Assembly (NCBI GenBank): GCA_036583965.1 | Contig: JAZBQD010000015.1 | Span: forward strand, 89,949,809-90,013,808 | DNA length: 64,000 bases | From: Prunella strophiata | Taxonomy: Eukaryota > Chordata > Aves > Passeriformes > Prunellidae | Direction of reading: 5' to 3' | Shown: positions 39,482 to 53,200 of the stretch, piece after piece | Numbering within the stretch: position 1 is the stretch's first letter | Layout: every line of letters begins with the position of its first letter | Position numbers and translations under genes: made by a program | Notes under the pieces: generated by a model | What the model was told of the DNA's origin: nothing | What the model saw: only the letters and a program-made list of their open reading frames with translations | The model's database searches: none

Positions 39482-40890
39482 GTTCACCTATGTAGCCTCT
39501 GTCAGTGCAGTGTCTGAATGCCCTGGGGAACACCAATGAATGTACCCTCACAGCACCCTTTTGGGGTATCAAAATATAGAGATTAACAGACTTCTCTGAG
39601 GACAGATGTAAAATATATGTTAGAGAAAGGCCCCCACATTTCTGGTTCCACATAACCACAGCAGAAGCATTTATGTTACAGGGTCCCCAATCTATCTGGT
39701 ACATAAAAGGTTGTTACTGATTGCTTCTGTGGCCACTGAGGAGGGAACAAGATTTGCATCAAAGACAGCTGTGTTGGACATGAGGGGAATCTTCTAAGTG
39801 CAGAGAAATGAGATACTAGGACAGGATATTCATAGCTACACTGGTGACTTGTCCTTCAAATAGGTTTTTGAAAAAGGGCTGATAAATAATCCTCAGGAAT
39901 GGGTCTTTTGAAAAATGGAATTGCCCTGCTGTGTTCTATGCTGTGGACATGACAGCCTAGGGTATTACTTAGTTTGTTTTGCTGTCTTTAGTTTTGCAGT
40001 GCATATCAGGACTTGAGTGGTAGACAAGTAGTGGTGACATTTATTATCACCATGATAAAAGAGAAATGGGTTTACATCTACTGTGTCAGAAAATATACAA
40101 AAGTATATTGCTCATGAAGTTATTAGAATAAACCAAGAAGCTACGAAGGGCTAGGGACAGGCTCTCTCAGCAATGCTGAAGCACAGTCAGTGGGGCATGA
40201 GGGAACATCTCCATGTAAAGAGACTAGGGCTCTGACATGAACTATAGGGAGTATGTAAGGTGTGCTGAAAAATAAAGTAACCTTTATGAATTCTCTCAGC
40301 AGCTGATCAGTCAAGAATCTATGAGATGCAAAAGCAAATGAAATGGCCACATCTGCATGGAAGATGAGGTCTTATGGGGCCAACCCAACCCCTTTTTCAA
40401 TTCAACAGAGCACTTCCATCTGACTTCAGGAGCTTGGACTTGGCTTCACCCTTACGAAAAGTGACCCAAACTTCATATTTTATAAGGGGCTGAATTCCTA
40501 GGGAATGCCAAGAAATTTAGCACCCTCCAATGCAGTCTCTTGTTACAGCATACTTGCGTGGGATTTCTGAACATCTGGAAGCCTGTCCTGACCCACAGTC
40601 ATGGACAAATAGTGACTGCACAGATGCAGTCAGAGGGCTCTCAACATTCTTTATATGCACTCAGCAACTCACAGTGCCCAAGCATTAAAATGCAGGTATC
40701 ACATTTCTGAGCTGGGCTTTCCAGTCAAAAATATATCTGTGCATGACCCCAGCCATCATTTTACAGTGCATCTTCCTCCCTGTGCTTGTTTGAATGGGGT
40801 TTGCCTCTGCCCTCTTTATAGAGATAAAATAATTTAAACAGTTAACATAAAGCATGTGTTCTGAATTATTTATGTGATTTTTAGGAGATT

Positions 40891-40933
40891 TAAAAAAAAA
40901 AAAAAAAAAAGGAAAAAAAGAAGAAAAAAGAAC
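40891..40933 (+). repeat. A-rich tract with A19 run
   Basis: A run of 19 A followed by GGAAAAAAAGAAG-type purine units. Confidence 0.9.
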
Positions 40934-41106
40934 CAAAATACCAAGCATACCTGCCTATCTATGCAGCAGAAATGGAGAGGATCTGGGAACAAATACAGCC
41001 CAGTTCAAAACCATGGTTTGCATGCTGTGAGGAAAATACCTGTTACATCATGTATAGGTATGTGAGTTTTCTATGGATTAAGCAAACATCACCATATGCT
41101 GCAGGT

Positions 41107-41123
41107 CAAAAAAAAAAAAAAAA
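41107..41123 (+). repeat. Poly-A run of ~17
   Basis: A simple homopolymer in unique sequence. Confidence 0.9.
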
Positions 41124-41474
41124 GATAAAACTCTGTGTATGTGTAGAGATACAGATATCTGTCTCCTTCTGCCATTTCTAACAGCATGCAGAGCTAGAGT
41201 TCATAGCAGGATCTGGCACTGAGGAACCAACATATGCATCTGAATGTGGCCCTGCAGAGATAGATACATTTGTTTGCATGCTTATGCTGCATCAGGGGTG
41301 GAATATGCAGCTCATTTCTTCTCTTTTGTCTAAGCTGGGGAAGGCTCAAGTCATGAAACCCTGGCAGCATACCACTCATCAGGGCATTCCCAACATAAGC
41401 CTCAAAATCCTCTGAGTAGCCAAGCTGTAGGTATATACCTGAGAGTTTCCACAGCCCAGCTCACCATGTTACAG

Positions 41475-41490
41475 GATCACAGCTGTGATC
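41475..41490. repeat. Perfect 16-bp palindrome
   Basis: GATCACAGCTGTGATC reads the same on both strands. It contains a central CAGCTG E-box, the site type bound by myogenic and related bHLH dimers, so it could be a chance palindrome or a real dimer site. Sequence alone does not decide this. Confidence 0.85.
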
Positions 41491-44400
41491 TTCATTACAC
41501 TCTAGGGAGAAATCTAAGTCAAAAGCTTTTCAGAGCTATAGGCCTCACTTTTCTGTTCATGAGAGAAACCATTTTTATATGGCCATGGTATGTAGTGTTT
41601 ATCTGAAGATTATGTTCAGCTGTTACCTTTGCAAACCTTTTGATACACTGCCTGTAGATGTTCACTAGCCTGTCAAGAGTAAAATGAATACAGGGGAATC
41701 TTGGAAAGACATCAAGCAGAGACGAACCTAGATCATAAAACCATGATATCAAGTGTAGATAACAAGCCAAACTTATCTAGGGCCTGGGGTTTAGCTGGCC
41801 CCTTTCTGTCCACAACATCGATGCTTACAAAAAACTCTCTAAAATTTTATGCACGCAACTTCTGTGACATTGGCCATTGAGGAACTCTTGCTGGTTTTGG
41901 TAAGTGCTGGGAAAACTGGCCTTTTTGGCATAGAGTTATTGCTTTTGCCACTGGGAAGCAAAGAAAGTAAAAATAGACCAGTAACTACAGCTCAAGAGAC
42001 AGATTTACGTGGCCCATGTAAATAAAAAATTTGGCCAGGCTTCTTTTATCTTGAGTTGTTTCATCTTTATAATATATTTTCAGCTTTACATTAAAGATGG
42101 TTCTTATCCCAGAAATCAGCCTCAAATCCAAGGCTATATGGAATATCCTTTACCTAGACCAATCCCTTTTTAACCCCATGTCTGCCCTTTACAGGGCTTA
42201 AGCTCTGGTTTAGAATCAGACACAATTTCCAACAATTTTTAAACAAAAATTTAATCTTTTTCTAAGTTTGCTGGCCATAAAGCATTTCTCAGTTTCAATA
42301 TAGCCTGGCTTCCCACATGCATCCTTGGGTCACTTCTAGAGAACCTATCCTGTTGGTGTACACTGTTCAGGAAACAATGGCAAATATTAGTTGTCTAGTG
42401 TGACATACCTTATAAGCCTCTTGCAAGCCCACCTCCTTGCCCTTCTCCCTTTAAGGCCAGAAACCTGCTTGCTACAGATTTTTGATACTCAAGGCTGGAA
42501 TCAGGCATCAGAGTAATGAGGGGAACACACAACAACACAACTGCTCTCTGCTCACATGGTGAGTGCTACAGGGGAGTCTGCTGACATCTCTGTCCCTACC
42601 TTAACAAACATTGCTGCCTGGCTATTGAAACCACTTTCAGATTGCAGATCTCCCCCCTCTACTCACATGATGAGCAAATCCAGACCACTGACTCAAAATC
42701 TCTATGCCCTAGGATCCCTTTCCTTCCTTTTTTAACGAGGACAATTTCAAAATCTGGTAGCTACAAAACTCCCAGCTTTCATCACAAATTGTTTTAAATC
42801 CTAGTGGAAAACAGATTCTTCCATTTAAATAACACAGAGTTTGCTTAGAAAGCTGGCAATTCAGAGGAGACTGAACCACAGCTCCTGCCAAGCCTTGGCT
42901 GCACACCACAGCAGCCAGGGGCAATGAGTATTTATTTTTTCCCACAGTGGTGGAATTGAGATATCACTCATGTAAATATGTTTCCCCATGTTTTAAATGA
43001 TTGCTGCTAAAGTGTCTCCCACACTTCAAGAAGATGAGTGCACATCTTTGTCTAGTCACCTGCTCTGGAATACTTGGATCAGGTCATGTACCTCCAACAA
43101 TGTTTTTGGTTGGATACCCCTGCTAGCCTTTAAAACACAAAATATTCTCCTAAGGTGATGGAAAGGAGAACCTCAATAAAACATTATAGATGGGAGAACA
43201 CTTATTCTCCTTCAATTAGCACCTGGCATCCTCCTCACTGGTTTCAGTTGTCCTCACACATAAGCTCACACTTACAACCATCCATTGCTGTCTCAAAGAC
43301 CTTCTCCAGAGCCTCCTAGGGGCTTATGTTAAATATTGATCTAGCCTCAGTCCCATCCAACCAGCAATACCTTTAACACTTTGCTGACTAGCAAAATGCA
43401 GGAATAGTGGGAGATAAATAAAGATTTGTCACCCTCAGCCCAGTAAGCATCATCCTTCTTAGTCACTCAAGTCCAATACTACACAATGTCTCAGATCTTC
43501 CTTACAGGCAGTGGTTGCTGTTGTAGCCCTAGAGGAACCAAATGTATTCCCTTTCTTTTCAGGTGAAAATGCCAACCACAAAGAACTTGCCTTCCCAAAA
43601 TACTCAGGAGTCAGCACAGTAATCAGCAAGAGCCAGAAGTTTTCTACAGAGCCCCAGATCCAGGACTACAACTAGGATTTAACAGTGTCCAACACAGGCA
43701 GATGTGGCCAAAGAAATCCAGCTGCTGCCAAACTGGTTGCAGTTGCAACTGCATCTGAAGCTGGCCAGCACTCTGAGGTGGCCTTCTCACACCTTTTCCT
43801 TAATGTGAGCAGCCCAAGCATGCCAAGGGGTTAGGATCTGCACAGATGTGAGTTTAGGCAACTGCAAACAAAGAGAACACAAAACTTGGAACAGAAAAAA
43901 GACAACAGTCCCCTCCACTCCTTCCCCACCTCATTCTTCCCAGCTGTTACGTATTCACATGCTAAGGAGCTTCCAAACCTTCCCCAACTCCAGGAGTTTT
44001 CAATGTTCAGCTCCAAGTCCTAAACCATTCCTGCTGGCTCCCAGGAGATGCTCCATGAGGGCCAAGTGGGGGTGTCATGGCCCATTGCTATCCTTGGGAG
44101 TTTCCCAAGAGCTCTACTCCAGTTTTGGGGTATATGTTGGGTAGAAGAGGATGTCCCACACTACCCTCTGTAAGAGCTCTCCTCCCCTCCCAAAAGCCTT
44201 TTGAGAAGGGGTAATTTTCCCCTCTCTTCAGAACTGAAGCAGGCAGAATAAAACACCTTGCTATTCACCCCCAGCTTTCCTAACAAAACAGACCATGCAC
44301 CAGCAGAAAAACAAAATAGCTACCTCCCTTTACAGCAAATTACACAGCTTTTTTGGGCATATTTTTCTACTCTAAAATCATCCCAAGAATGAAAGCAGTC

Positions 44401-46289
44401 AGTGGGCACCTTCAGGGGGCTGGGAACAAGTTCCAGAACAAGCTCCACCATAAAGCATTTGTGTAGCTACAGATACACTACCAATGGTGATGACACAGAA
44501 AAGCTCATGAGGGAATCAACCATTTTCTCATCAGAGAAGGACTTGAATGTTGTCCCTTCAGTAAGGGTAGGGACCACACTGTGAGCAGTAAGGAGAGAAC
44601 TAAATATTGAGTTGCTGCTCAGTAATTGAGCACAGCCTGTGCTGTGCACGAAATAAGGCAGAGATGGAAGGGAGGAAAAGATCAGAAGTGTATGTAATTA
44701 AATTCTATGACAGAAAAACATTCCCACAGGGACTAACAGGAGATACCAGGGGAAGCTGGAGTTCTGGCACTTGCTGACTTGGAATTGTCAAGCATGTGCA
44801 TGTATGAGGGTGTCTGTATGTGTGTATTCTGGCTGTGCACATGGAATTGCTCCATGCACAGGTCACCTACAAAAAATCAGTAGCCCAGTCCCTTGAGAGG
44901 ATGCTAGAGGGAGAGGGACTGACATTAGAAGGACAAGTGTCAGAGGTTCCATCAACAAAAAGCTATGCAGAACAACAGAGTGGTTCCTTATACTGTTCAT
45001 GTACATATATAATTCCCACTACTGAGGAATTTGTGAGAGTAGCAGGACAATTACAGTCAAGTTGCAGGCTACCTACTAGAAAAAAAACAGCCTTGCCTTT
45101 GCAACTCTGAGGGCATCCTTTAATTAGTTTCTTTTTTAATGTGCATGCATTCAGCTTCAGCAGGAACAATGGCTGGAACTTCATGATACTTCTCTTCTAG
45201 TTGAGGAAGTAGCAAGCTAGGCACCTACCCATCACTTAGACTTCTCTCCAGAATGCTGTTTGCCTGCAGATCATTGATCAAAATGATAGGTTTTGATTGT
45301 AGATCAAAAAGCTGTTCAAATTCTGGGACAGGCCAGAGAGTTAGGCAAGGCCTGGGTGGAGCTGGAAAAAATGACAACAGGCAGCAGATGGGAAGAAGAG
45401 GTAGCCCAGGGAGGAGAGGCAGTGGAAAACTATCTTAGGAGGTAGCAGCTGGGATGAGAGGGGAAGTGGTCAGTTTAAGGGAAGAAGAAAAGACAGAGCT
45501 GTAATGCTGTTCACTCGGGTGACTACTGCAAATTACAAAAAGGCGAATGGAAAAGGAAAATCAGAAGGCAGTCTTTAACTGCTCTGGTTTCTGGCAACCT
45601 GGGAAGCCTTGTTCTGATCATTAAAATAATGACCAGTCTACAGTACAGCAAGAGAGGAGGGTGCCAGCCACCTCTCTTCCAAAACTGACCAAAGCTGCCA
45701 GAAATTTTCCCACTGGTTTGGGCCTAAGGGTGCCAGTAAGCCGATTGCTAATCTCTAACACATGCCTGGTCTCAGCAGTCGCAGTGGGGTGAGGCACAAG
45801 GGTTTTAATTTCTGCTTTACATCCTTCCCGCTAACGCCCAGCATGCCTCTCCCTTCACCACATGGCTTTGCGACCTCTGCTTCTACTATTTTCCACCTTC
45901 TTTTTCCAAAAGGCAGCCTCAGGGCCAGGGAAGGTGCTGAAGTACTGTGCGGGAGCAAAACCCAAACACGGCTACTTAAAGCAAATATTATTTTTCAGCT
46001 GAAAGACTTTTACATTTTTTCCCCCCCAGTTTATTTTTAGAACAATGGTAAAACATACAAATCCTGGAGGCCTCAAGCACTTTCCTGCTGTGCTATTGAC
46101 TTAATTTATTTCTTTAATTTGTTAAAACCTCACTAAAAAAAATGTTATTCTTTGGAGACTTTGCTAGCCCAAGTTTTGCATATATTATTTTCTGCAAAAG
46201 ATTAATGAGGTAGCAGAGGCATTTTTTAATGGATTCCCTTGGTTTTCTCTCACTCTCCATCACTTTTTCTTTTTTTTTTCACCTCACAC

Positions 46290-46740
46290 TCACACGGCAG
46301 TGCAGGTCCACGAGTCTGCTGAGACAGGACACAGGGTATGGGAAGAAAGCAACGAAATTAAAAAGCCTCTTTCACAACTCCTGCCCTTCTCTCTCCCTGC
46401 TCAGAGATACCGTGCTAGCCAGAGCTGTGCACCAGCCTCCGGCGGATCTGACGCCTCCACAGCCCCGTCCTTGCGAGGCTCTGAGGGAGTGGACGGAGCC
46501 GAGCACGCCGGGCTTACAGGAAGGCTCCGAGTGACAGTGAAGCTGATCCTACGCATAGCTCAGAGGTGCCGTCAGCGAGCCCTTCTCTTGGCTCACTGAG
46601 GAATCTGCCGACACTCCCAGAGACTCTCGGGGAGCGCTTTGGATGCTGGCCCCAGAAACCTTCCCATCGACCTGCTCCTCTTACGGGAACTGAGCAGTGC
46701 CTGAAGTGAGGCAGCAGCACGGCCTTCCGTGGTGGTGCCT
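46290..46740. promoter_or_regulatory. Short CpG-rich patch, possible promoter or exon
   Basis: By eye this 450-base stretch carries about two dozen CpG dinucleotides, concentrated in 46430-46730, and is clearly more GC-rich than its surroundings, where CpG appears about once per 100 bases or less. Its left edge is a long pyrimidine tract followed by CACACGGCAG (46291-46300), which fits a vertebrate 3' splice acceptor. Partly open frames cross it on both strands (for example 46300-46599 plus, 46514-46720 minus), but none encodes a protein I recognise, and open frames are expected in GC-rich DNA. In birds, such a patch can be a small CpG-island promoter, a first or internal exon of a long non-coding RNA, or a GC-rich exon. 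I cannot tell which, nor the direction. It is the only such patch in the window. Confidence 0.4.
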
Positions 46741-48540
46741 CAGAGTCAGATCTGTTTCTCTTTCTTCATCCAGAATAACCAGGCTATTTGTCAAGAAGAC
46801 ACACTATGCTTAGAGGTGTCTAAATACTTTCTCTCCTCTCAGCCCACGCTCAGCCTCTATTCCACAGAGCACAGATTTTGCCTAACAGGAGGTGAAACGG
46901 AGAGAGAGAAGAGGAAAACAAGATGTGAGGGAGCACAGGGAGAGTGGGTTAAGATACTGGGGTCAGGGCAGAGAGATATAATAGGTTCTTTGTCATAGCT
47001 TTAGAGACAGGGTAGGTTTGTGATGGGGCAAGGGTATATAAAAGGAAAAAGAAGTCACAACATCCAGCAGAAGTGAGGAGGAAAAAGGTTAAAGTCTCTT
47101 GAAAAGCAGCCTGCCATTTCTTCACATGCAAAGCTGATTTTTAACCTGGATGGACCAAAAAGAAATGGCAAGCAGCCACTCTTCTAGCCTGCCTCCCTGC
47201 CTTTTGGGAAGGGAAGTCTGCCCCTTGCTTTAGGGCTGGAGACTCCTATATACTGAAGAATTGAAAACAAATGCCCTTCAGCCAGGCCTGACTGCAGCCA
47301 GGCCACTCAGCACATCACCACACTCAAACCACTTAGAACAGCTTGGAACTCTGTCCAACTTGACCTATCAGAGAGAATTCACAACAGGAACTGAGTCAGG
47401 GATGCTAATCACGGTATGACTTCACTTAGGGGGATCAGTTAGTGGTCCAAGGGCCATGTACAATCTGTGGGGCAAATCCATGCAGCTCAGTATCTTTTTT
47501 TTGCCATAGTCTTAACTCTAACACTGTCGGGACCATTAGCAAACATTTCTGAGTGTGCCACTGGTGCAGCACCGATAATCTTCACTTTTGCCTGAATCAG
47601 AGCATGTCAGACACAATCAGCCAGATTTGTACTGGCTCCGTTCTGCACACTCAACTGCCCTGCTCCAGGTGCTGGTGCCACACATGCACAAATGTTCTGA
47701 CTCCTGTAGTGTGCCATTCAGGCAAACACCACCAGCACATTTTCCTCACCCTGTCTTTTTCCACACAGAAAGAGCAAGGCAGAGCAACAGTGCAGGAATA
47801 AGGAAATGACGTGAAAGTACCTGTCTGGAACGGCCAACTCATAGACAGCGACACACAATAAATAACCCTGAATACTGAAAAAGGGGGCTGCCATTCTCTG
47901 CCACACCACAAATGTCATAAACCACAGAAGAGACATGCCAATCCTTTGAGGCACCCCCCAGAAGAATTTTTATGGCACTGTATTCCATAACTTCTTTTGC
48001 TACCTAGAGGACCCAATTTCCTAATCTGTGTCTGCCTCTGCCTCCCCAGTTCAGTCTCCACTGCTGCAGGTGCATTCAAGTCACTGACTACCCATCCCCA
48101 GAGGCACTTAGGGCCCTCCAGTGCACATAAAACATGGCTTCATGCAACATGCTGAATGCTGAGATCCAAAGGAAGGACTGCTGAGGGAGGCAAACCAGAA
48201 CAATAGCTCAGTTATGATTCAGACTAAGGAATAAGATCAGCTGAGAGGATGTGTCCCTGGTGTATTTATCAAGTTTCAGAGGCAACACTTCTGTCCACAT
48301 TGAACTCAGTGCTATTGGACAAGGTAGCCTAGAGCTACTTTGGTCATTTCTAGATGAGTTGCAAGCACAGCCCTACACCCTCTTACATAACTCTGAAAAA
48401 ATATAAACGTTCAGTTCGACCAACAGAATTTTAAGTGTGCAGATGTAGCCCTAACATCTTTGAATATCACTGGCTGGATTGCTCAGTGTAGCATGTTGAT
48501 CAAAAACTTGACAGGATTCCCCTTATGGATCTTCTTTGAC

Positions 48541-48582
48541 TTGGTTTGTTTTTTTGGTGATGGTTTGGTTTGGTTTTTTTAA
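48541..48582 (+). repeat. T/G-rich (GGTTT)n tract
   Basis: GGTTT-type units and two T7 runs. The mirror composition to the CAAA repeats elsewhere suggests the same repeat class on the other strand. Confidence 0.8.
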
Positions 48583-49084
48583 TGGTATGACACATGGTAA
48601 ACAATACCATACAGATATGGGAATGGCACCTAAATAATCCCATACATAGCAAAGATTCTTGCATACATTCATTTAAAGTAGGCCTGAGGCAAGCTAAATA
48701 TACAAACAATTAGAGATCTGTAGGCATGCCAAGAAATGTTCATGCAGAATATAGGCCCAAGAGAAAATATAGTGAAGATTAAGAATATTATTAAGACATC
48801 TCTGAAGATAATAGTATTTGTTGAATTTTTCTATGAGTATCTCTGTGATCCTGGAAATTTCCATAAAAAGAACTGGACTGACATTTTCTACAACAGTCCA
48901 ATCTATAGCTCTGCAGCAGGACTTAGTATCTGCAATTTAAATGGCTGCTAAACCACCTTCCTTTGTTTTGTTACATAGTAATTGGATCCACCTCCTTCAC
49001 TCAGTTCATGACCAATGTTTCTGTTTCACTCACATCCCAAGACAATTTCTGTTGCCCTTTCCTTTAATTTTTTTCCACAAAAGG

Positions 49085-49085
<1 letters not shown>

Positions 49086-49120
<35 letters not shown>
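49086..49120 (+). repeat. Poly-T run of 35
   Basis: The longest homopolymer in the window. Read on the minus strand it is a poly-A, but no polyadenylation signal precedes it on that strand and no flanking duplication was seen. Confidence 0.95.
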
Positions 49121-50280
49121 CATCCTGAAACTTGTAAGCTTTTTGTTCCCATTTCAATCTTTGGCACGCAAAGCAGGTGGTATCAGAAAGTGCAAATGCT
49201 TCCATATTCTTTGAATTACTGTAAACTGCTGTATGGTTTTGTTCATCTTAAGTACCCAGTCTTTTGATATCTCAGCCAGTTCATTCCACGCTCACAAGTT
49301 AATAAGGCTAGAGGCAGGGAGAGACATGAGAAAGGCCACCCAATTAAAGTGAGAAAATGAAGATCAAAGCAGGCTACTGTGCTGTCATATGGTCAGGTAC
49401 TGAACTGTGCCTGCTGCAGTCACTGATGACAGGCTAGATAATGCCGCATGTGTCACTTTGCTGTGACCTTCACCAGTCACCTGGCTCGAGCCTTATGAGA
49501 GCTGACTAACTTTTAAGTTAAAAAGGCTTAGATTAAAATTATTAGTAACCCTGGAAATCCTCAAATAGCTTCACTGAAACAAGAAGAATGTACTTTGAAA
49601 TTACGAGCCCTGTGGGAAGGACTCTACATAATTTGATAATGGACACAGATCACTTTCTTCTCCATTAAACCAGCAGGAACTGAGCACTGAAAGTCCATGC
49701 TTACTAGAGGGATAGGGGAACTAACCCATGTGGCATGTAAGCATGAGGTTACCCAGTGTCTAGGTCAATCCTTGTATCTGCTCAGGTACAAGCTGCTCCA
49801 CACAGCATGTACTGTTCTCCTGATCATGCATCCACAAATCACAGCATAAACATTGCTCTAGACATCTATGCTATGGAGCAAGTGTTCCCAAACTCAATGT
49901 TCCTGTTCCTGAATGCACTGAGAAGGAAGTGAGGGGCAGGAAACTCACTGTTAAGCAGAGACATAAGCCTTCATTAAAACACCATGATGAATATTGTCTA
50001 CATTTCAGAGAACTCTCACTATCTGAAAATTGCTAGGAAAAATAGGACACATCTAATTTTCAAAATAATAATAAAAAATACTTCAATGGATTCTAGGAGT
50101 TTTCAAATAAGAGTTTCCTCTTCCTGCAAATGGAGGTAGCTGAGAAGGGTTCACCACACTTAGTACCAAATAAAACTCTTACTAGACACAGAATGCATAC
50201 CACACGTGTTATTTGCTGGTGTGTTCTACTGCTTTTGACCAAAATTCTTGTGAGTTTGTCTGACATCAGAGTATTCAGTG

Positions 50281-50297
50281 AAAAAAAAAAAAAAAAA
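50281..50297 (+). repeat. Poly-A run of 17
   Basis: A simple homopolymer that continues into GAAGAGGG purines. Confidence 0.9.
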
Positions 50298-53200
50298 GAA
50301 GAGGGAGTCTAAAAGACTAAAAGTCTGTCAGTGCTACTGGGCATCCCAGCTTTCAAAGAAGGCTGACCAGTTTACTTCCTGATGAACTTGTTATTTTACA
50401 CACAGACCATAAGGATTCCACCTTAAATAAAATAACTAGGAAAACCCAAATAACTGGAAGGAGAGTACAGGTATGATTTTGTTACCTAAGACATCAAATA
50501 TTTTCACAACTGGTCTCTCAAAAACAAAGGAAAAAAACCATCAAAATGCTGAATTTGGCTTCCACAGTGCAAAGAACAGCTGGAGCATTTCTGCATGACT
50601 TAGTTTAATGCAGCAAGATTGGAATTTTTAAGTTCCCAAGGAAAAAAAAAAGGAGCAGAGTTGCTTTTCACTTTCTGCTATCTGTACCAGTTACCACCTG
50701 GATCCAAGTATTTGCCACTTAGGATCCAACTATTCAAAAATCCAGAAAATTAATTGGTATCAAAGCAAAGGTCTGTGAAACATCTGTACTCAAGGAGTGA
50801 CCTTTGGATGTGAGAAGACCATTCCTTGACTCCCCAAGTCCTACAGTTCAAACTTGATGCTTGAAAAACTGTTTTTCAACAAACAAGTCCCAACTCTGGC
50901 AGCAAAGTGCCAGGTGAGATATAAACAAACACAGGAGAAAGGAAGAGATTTCTTAGGCATTACTTGTAGGCTCAGCAGGTTTCATTAATTTGCCTATTCT
51001 GAGGAAATTCAGACCCCTTTTCCATTTCTTTTCTGATATTTTCCTGAAATCTACACAACATAGCAAGCAGTGCATTAGGCAGCACAGCTTTTGTGCCACC
51101 AGAGTCTCAAGGGTGGGCACAGATCTCATCCCAGTGAGGAACCCACACACTCATAAGGCAAATGGGCAATGACTAGGGAGCTAGTGCACCACATTTGCTG
51201 GAGGTCTCTGTGGGGTCAGAAAAGCAAGGGAACTTGAGACCTACTTGCCCCAGATTTGCCCCCAAATTCCATGTTTCTTCCTATGGAGTCTTCTGACACA
51301 CCCAGACATGGGTATGGGTACAATGCATGTTCATGGATGCTATTCTCTCAGACATAAAATCATACTGCTGCTCATGCCAGGCACTGGCACTTGTTCTTAA
51401 TCTTACAGGGCTGTTTCACCTAATGGCTCCAAACCTGGCTTCCTGAAAGCAGCAGGGGACAGCTGCTGAAACACCATCAATCCAGACAAAGTCAACATGA
51501 CCTGTGGATGTAGTCCAGCTCTGCCAGGAAGGGCCCAACAGTGAGGGTGGCTGAGGAAATATTATTGCAGCCTGGAGGCTTTCTCATGCAGAATTCTATT
51601 TTGGTGCACCATTTTTTTGTTGCTTGAGCATTCCCCAGACATTTTGGAAACTCCAGACGCAATAATACTGAATTCTAGGTCACAATGTTTTTATCAATAA
51701 AGGTTTCACCATCCTGATATGGGTGCGAATGCTTGTGAATGCTGCAGGATTATATAGGCAATAATCACTCACCATAGCCCACAGCACGTAATATGCCCAC
51801 CAAAAAGCACAGTAAATTAAATAACAGTGTTTCCTGCCAGTCCAAACAAATGTTTTTCCCTTCCTAGCAGAGCAAGAGTACTAACCCACAGAACTGCAGT
51901 GTTTTGGAACGTCATGCAATAGTAGCAAGAAAAAAGTCACACTGCTATGAAGTGACACCGAAACATCCATAACACATTTTTGTCATCAACACAGCAGCAG
52001 TGGTTACACACAAGGAAATGTTTATTTGATCCATTTGCTAACATATAAATCAACTTGTTCTAAAACTATTTCATAATATGCGTTTTCAAGCAATGACCCA
52101 ATTTGAGGTGAGCTATTTGAGGTGATGTCTGCATATTTTGAGGCAAGAGAGCCACCTGAGTAACAACTACACCTTCTTTGTCTACAGACTGCAGAATTTG
52201 CAGCAGGAAGAGACCTGCAATGAAAATAAATTAACTCATTTTACTTGAGTCATGCTAATTATTTTCACTTGAAAAAAAAAAAGAATGAAACTGTGACTTA
52301 GTCAATGGGAAATCCTTAGGGACTTGGACAAAGTTGTCATGTGTATCCACTTGCCCTAACCTTTGGCCTTTTGTCTAAGTACAAGGGGCATATCAGTTAA
52401 ATATATGATGTCTTCTCTCTGGGAAACTCAGAGAGTTAATAAGTAATTGCAAACTATTATAATTTTGATGCATGGAAAAAAACCAACTTGGCTTTCCTCA
52501 GACAGTACAGCTGGGTAAGTACAGAATTTCCCGGCACTGTTTAAGGCTGGGTGGGGTGGGAAAAAGAAGAAGGAAAAAGAGAAACAAATGAACTTGCTAA
52601 AGAAGGGGGGAAAAAATGTGCAGAAATCCTGCCAGAAGTTCAGGAAATCTTTTCTTCCTTGTTTTGCTTATGGAGATCAAAAAATCCAAATTACATATGA
52701 ACCCCCCTGCAAAATGCTGATGACTTTGCTCAAACTAGGGCAGCTAAGGTGCTGAGAAGCCATGAAGCTCAGCTCTAGTCCTCCAGATAATTCATATAAG
52801 CAAGTAGCTTAAGTGATAGGTCTCCTGTCTGCAGGATCAGCACAACAGTTCTAATCCTTAAGGAGGAACTGACTCCTGGGTATGCCTACAGCCCAAACCA
52901 GCTCTGCCCAAGTCCTCCAGGCACCTCCACACTACAAACAGAAAAAAGCAACTGCAGAGCAGAGCATATGACCACAGCAAAGCCACTGCCATGTTTCAGG
53001 GAGATCTCAGCCCACAACTGGAGGAACACTTGCAGGGAATTGCAAGTATCTTTTCCAACCTGTTGCACAGCAGAGTGAAATGCCATTAGCCCTCATGTAA
53101 ATGGCATTTTTCCCAGTGCCAGTGGATGGGACTGTGCTCACAGCTATGCCTGGCCTTCAGGTGGGAGGACAGAATTCCAGCCTCAAGAAAGGGCCTTCTT

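Larger units (their letters stand above)
35955..46289. other. Non-coding unique sequence, third part
   Basis: No gene could be supported. Candidate conserved segments lie at 36640-36930 and 38820-39230. A purine-rich stretch with GGAG/GAAG words lies at about 45330-45500. An AATAAAA word at 44247 follows a C-rich stretch but is not enough to call a transcript end or an LTR. Confidence 0.75.

Noticed and set aside
43990..44260. C-rich stretch ending in an AATAAAA word, as in an LTR
   Set aside because: No TG...CA ends, no second copy and no target-site duplication could be found.
47035..47045. TATATAAAAGG, a good TATA-box match
   Set aside because: No initiator, CpG support or transcript pattern right next to it; such words are frequent in AT-rich DNA.
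52800..52870. A vaguely tRNA-like stretch
   Set aside because: The A and B box spacing and acceptor-stem pairing do not hold up on inspection.
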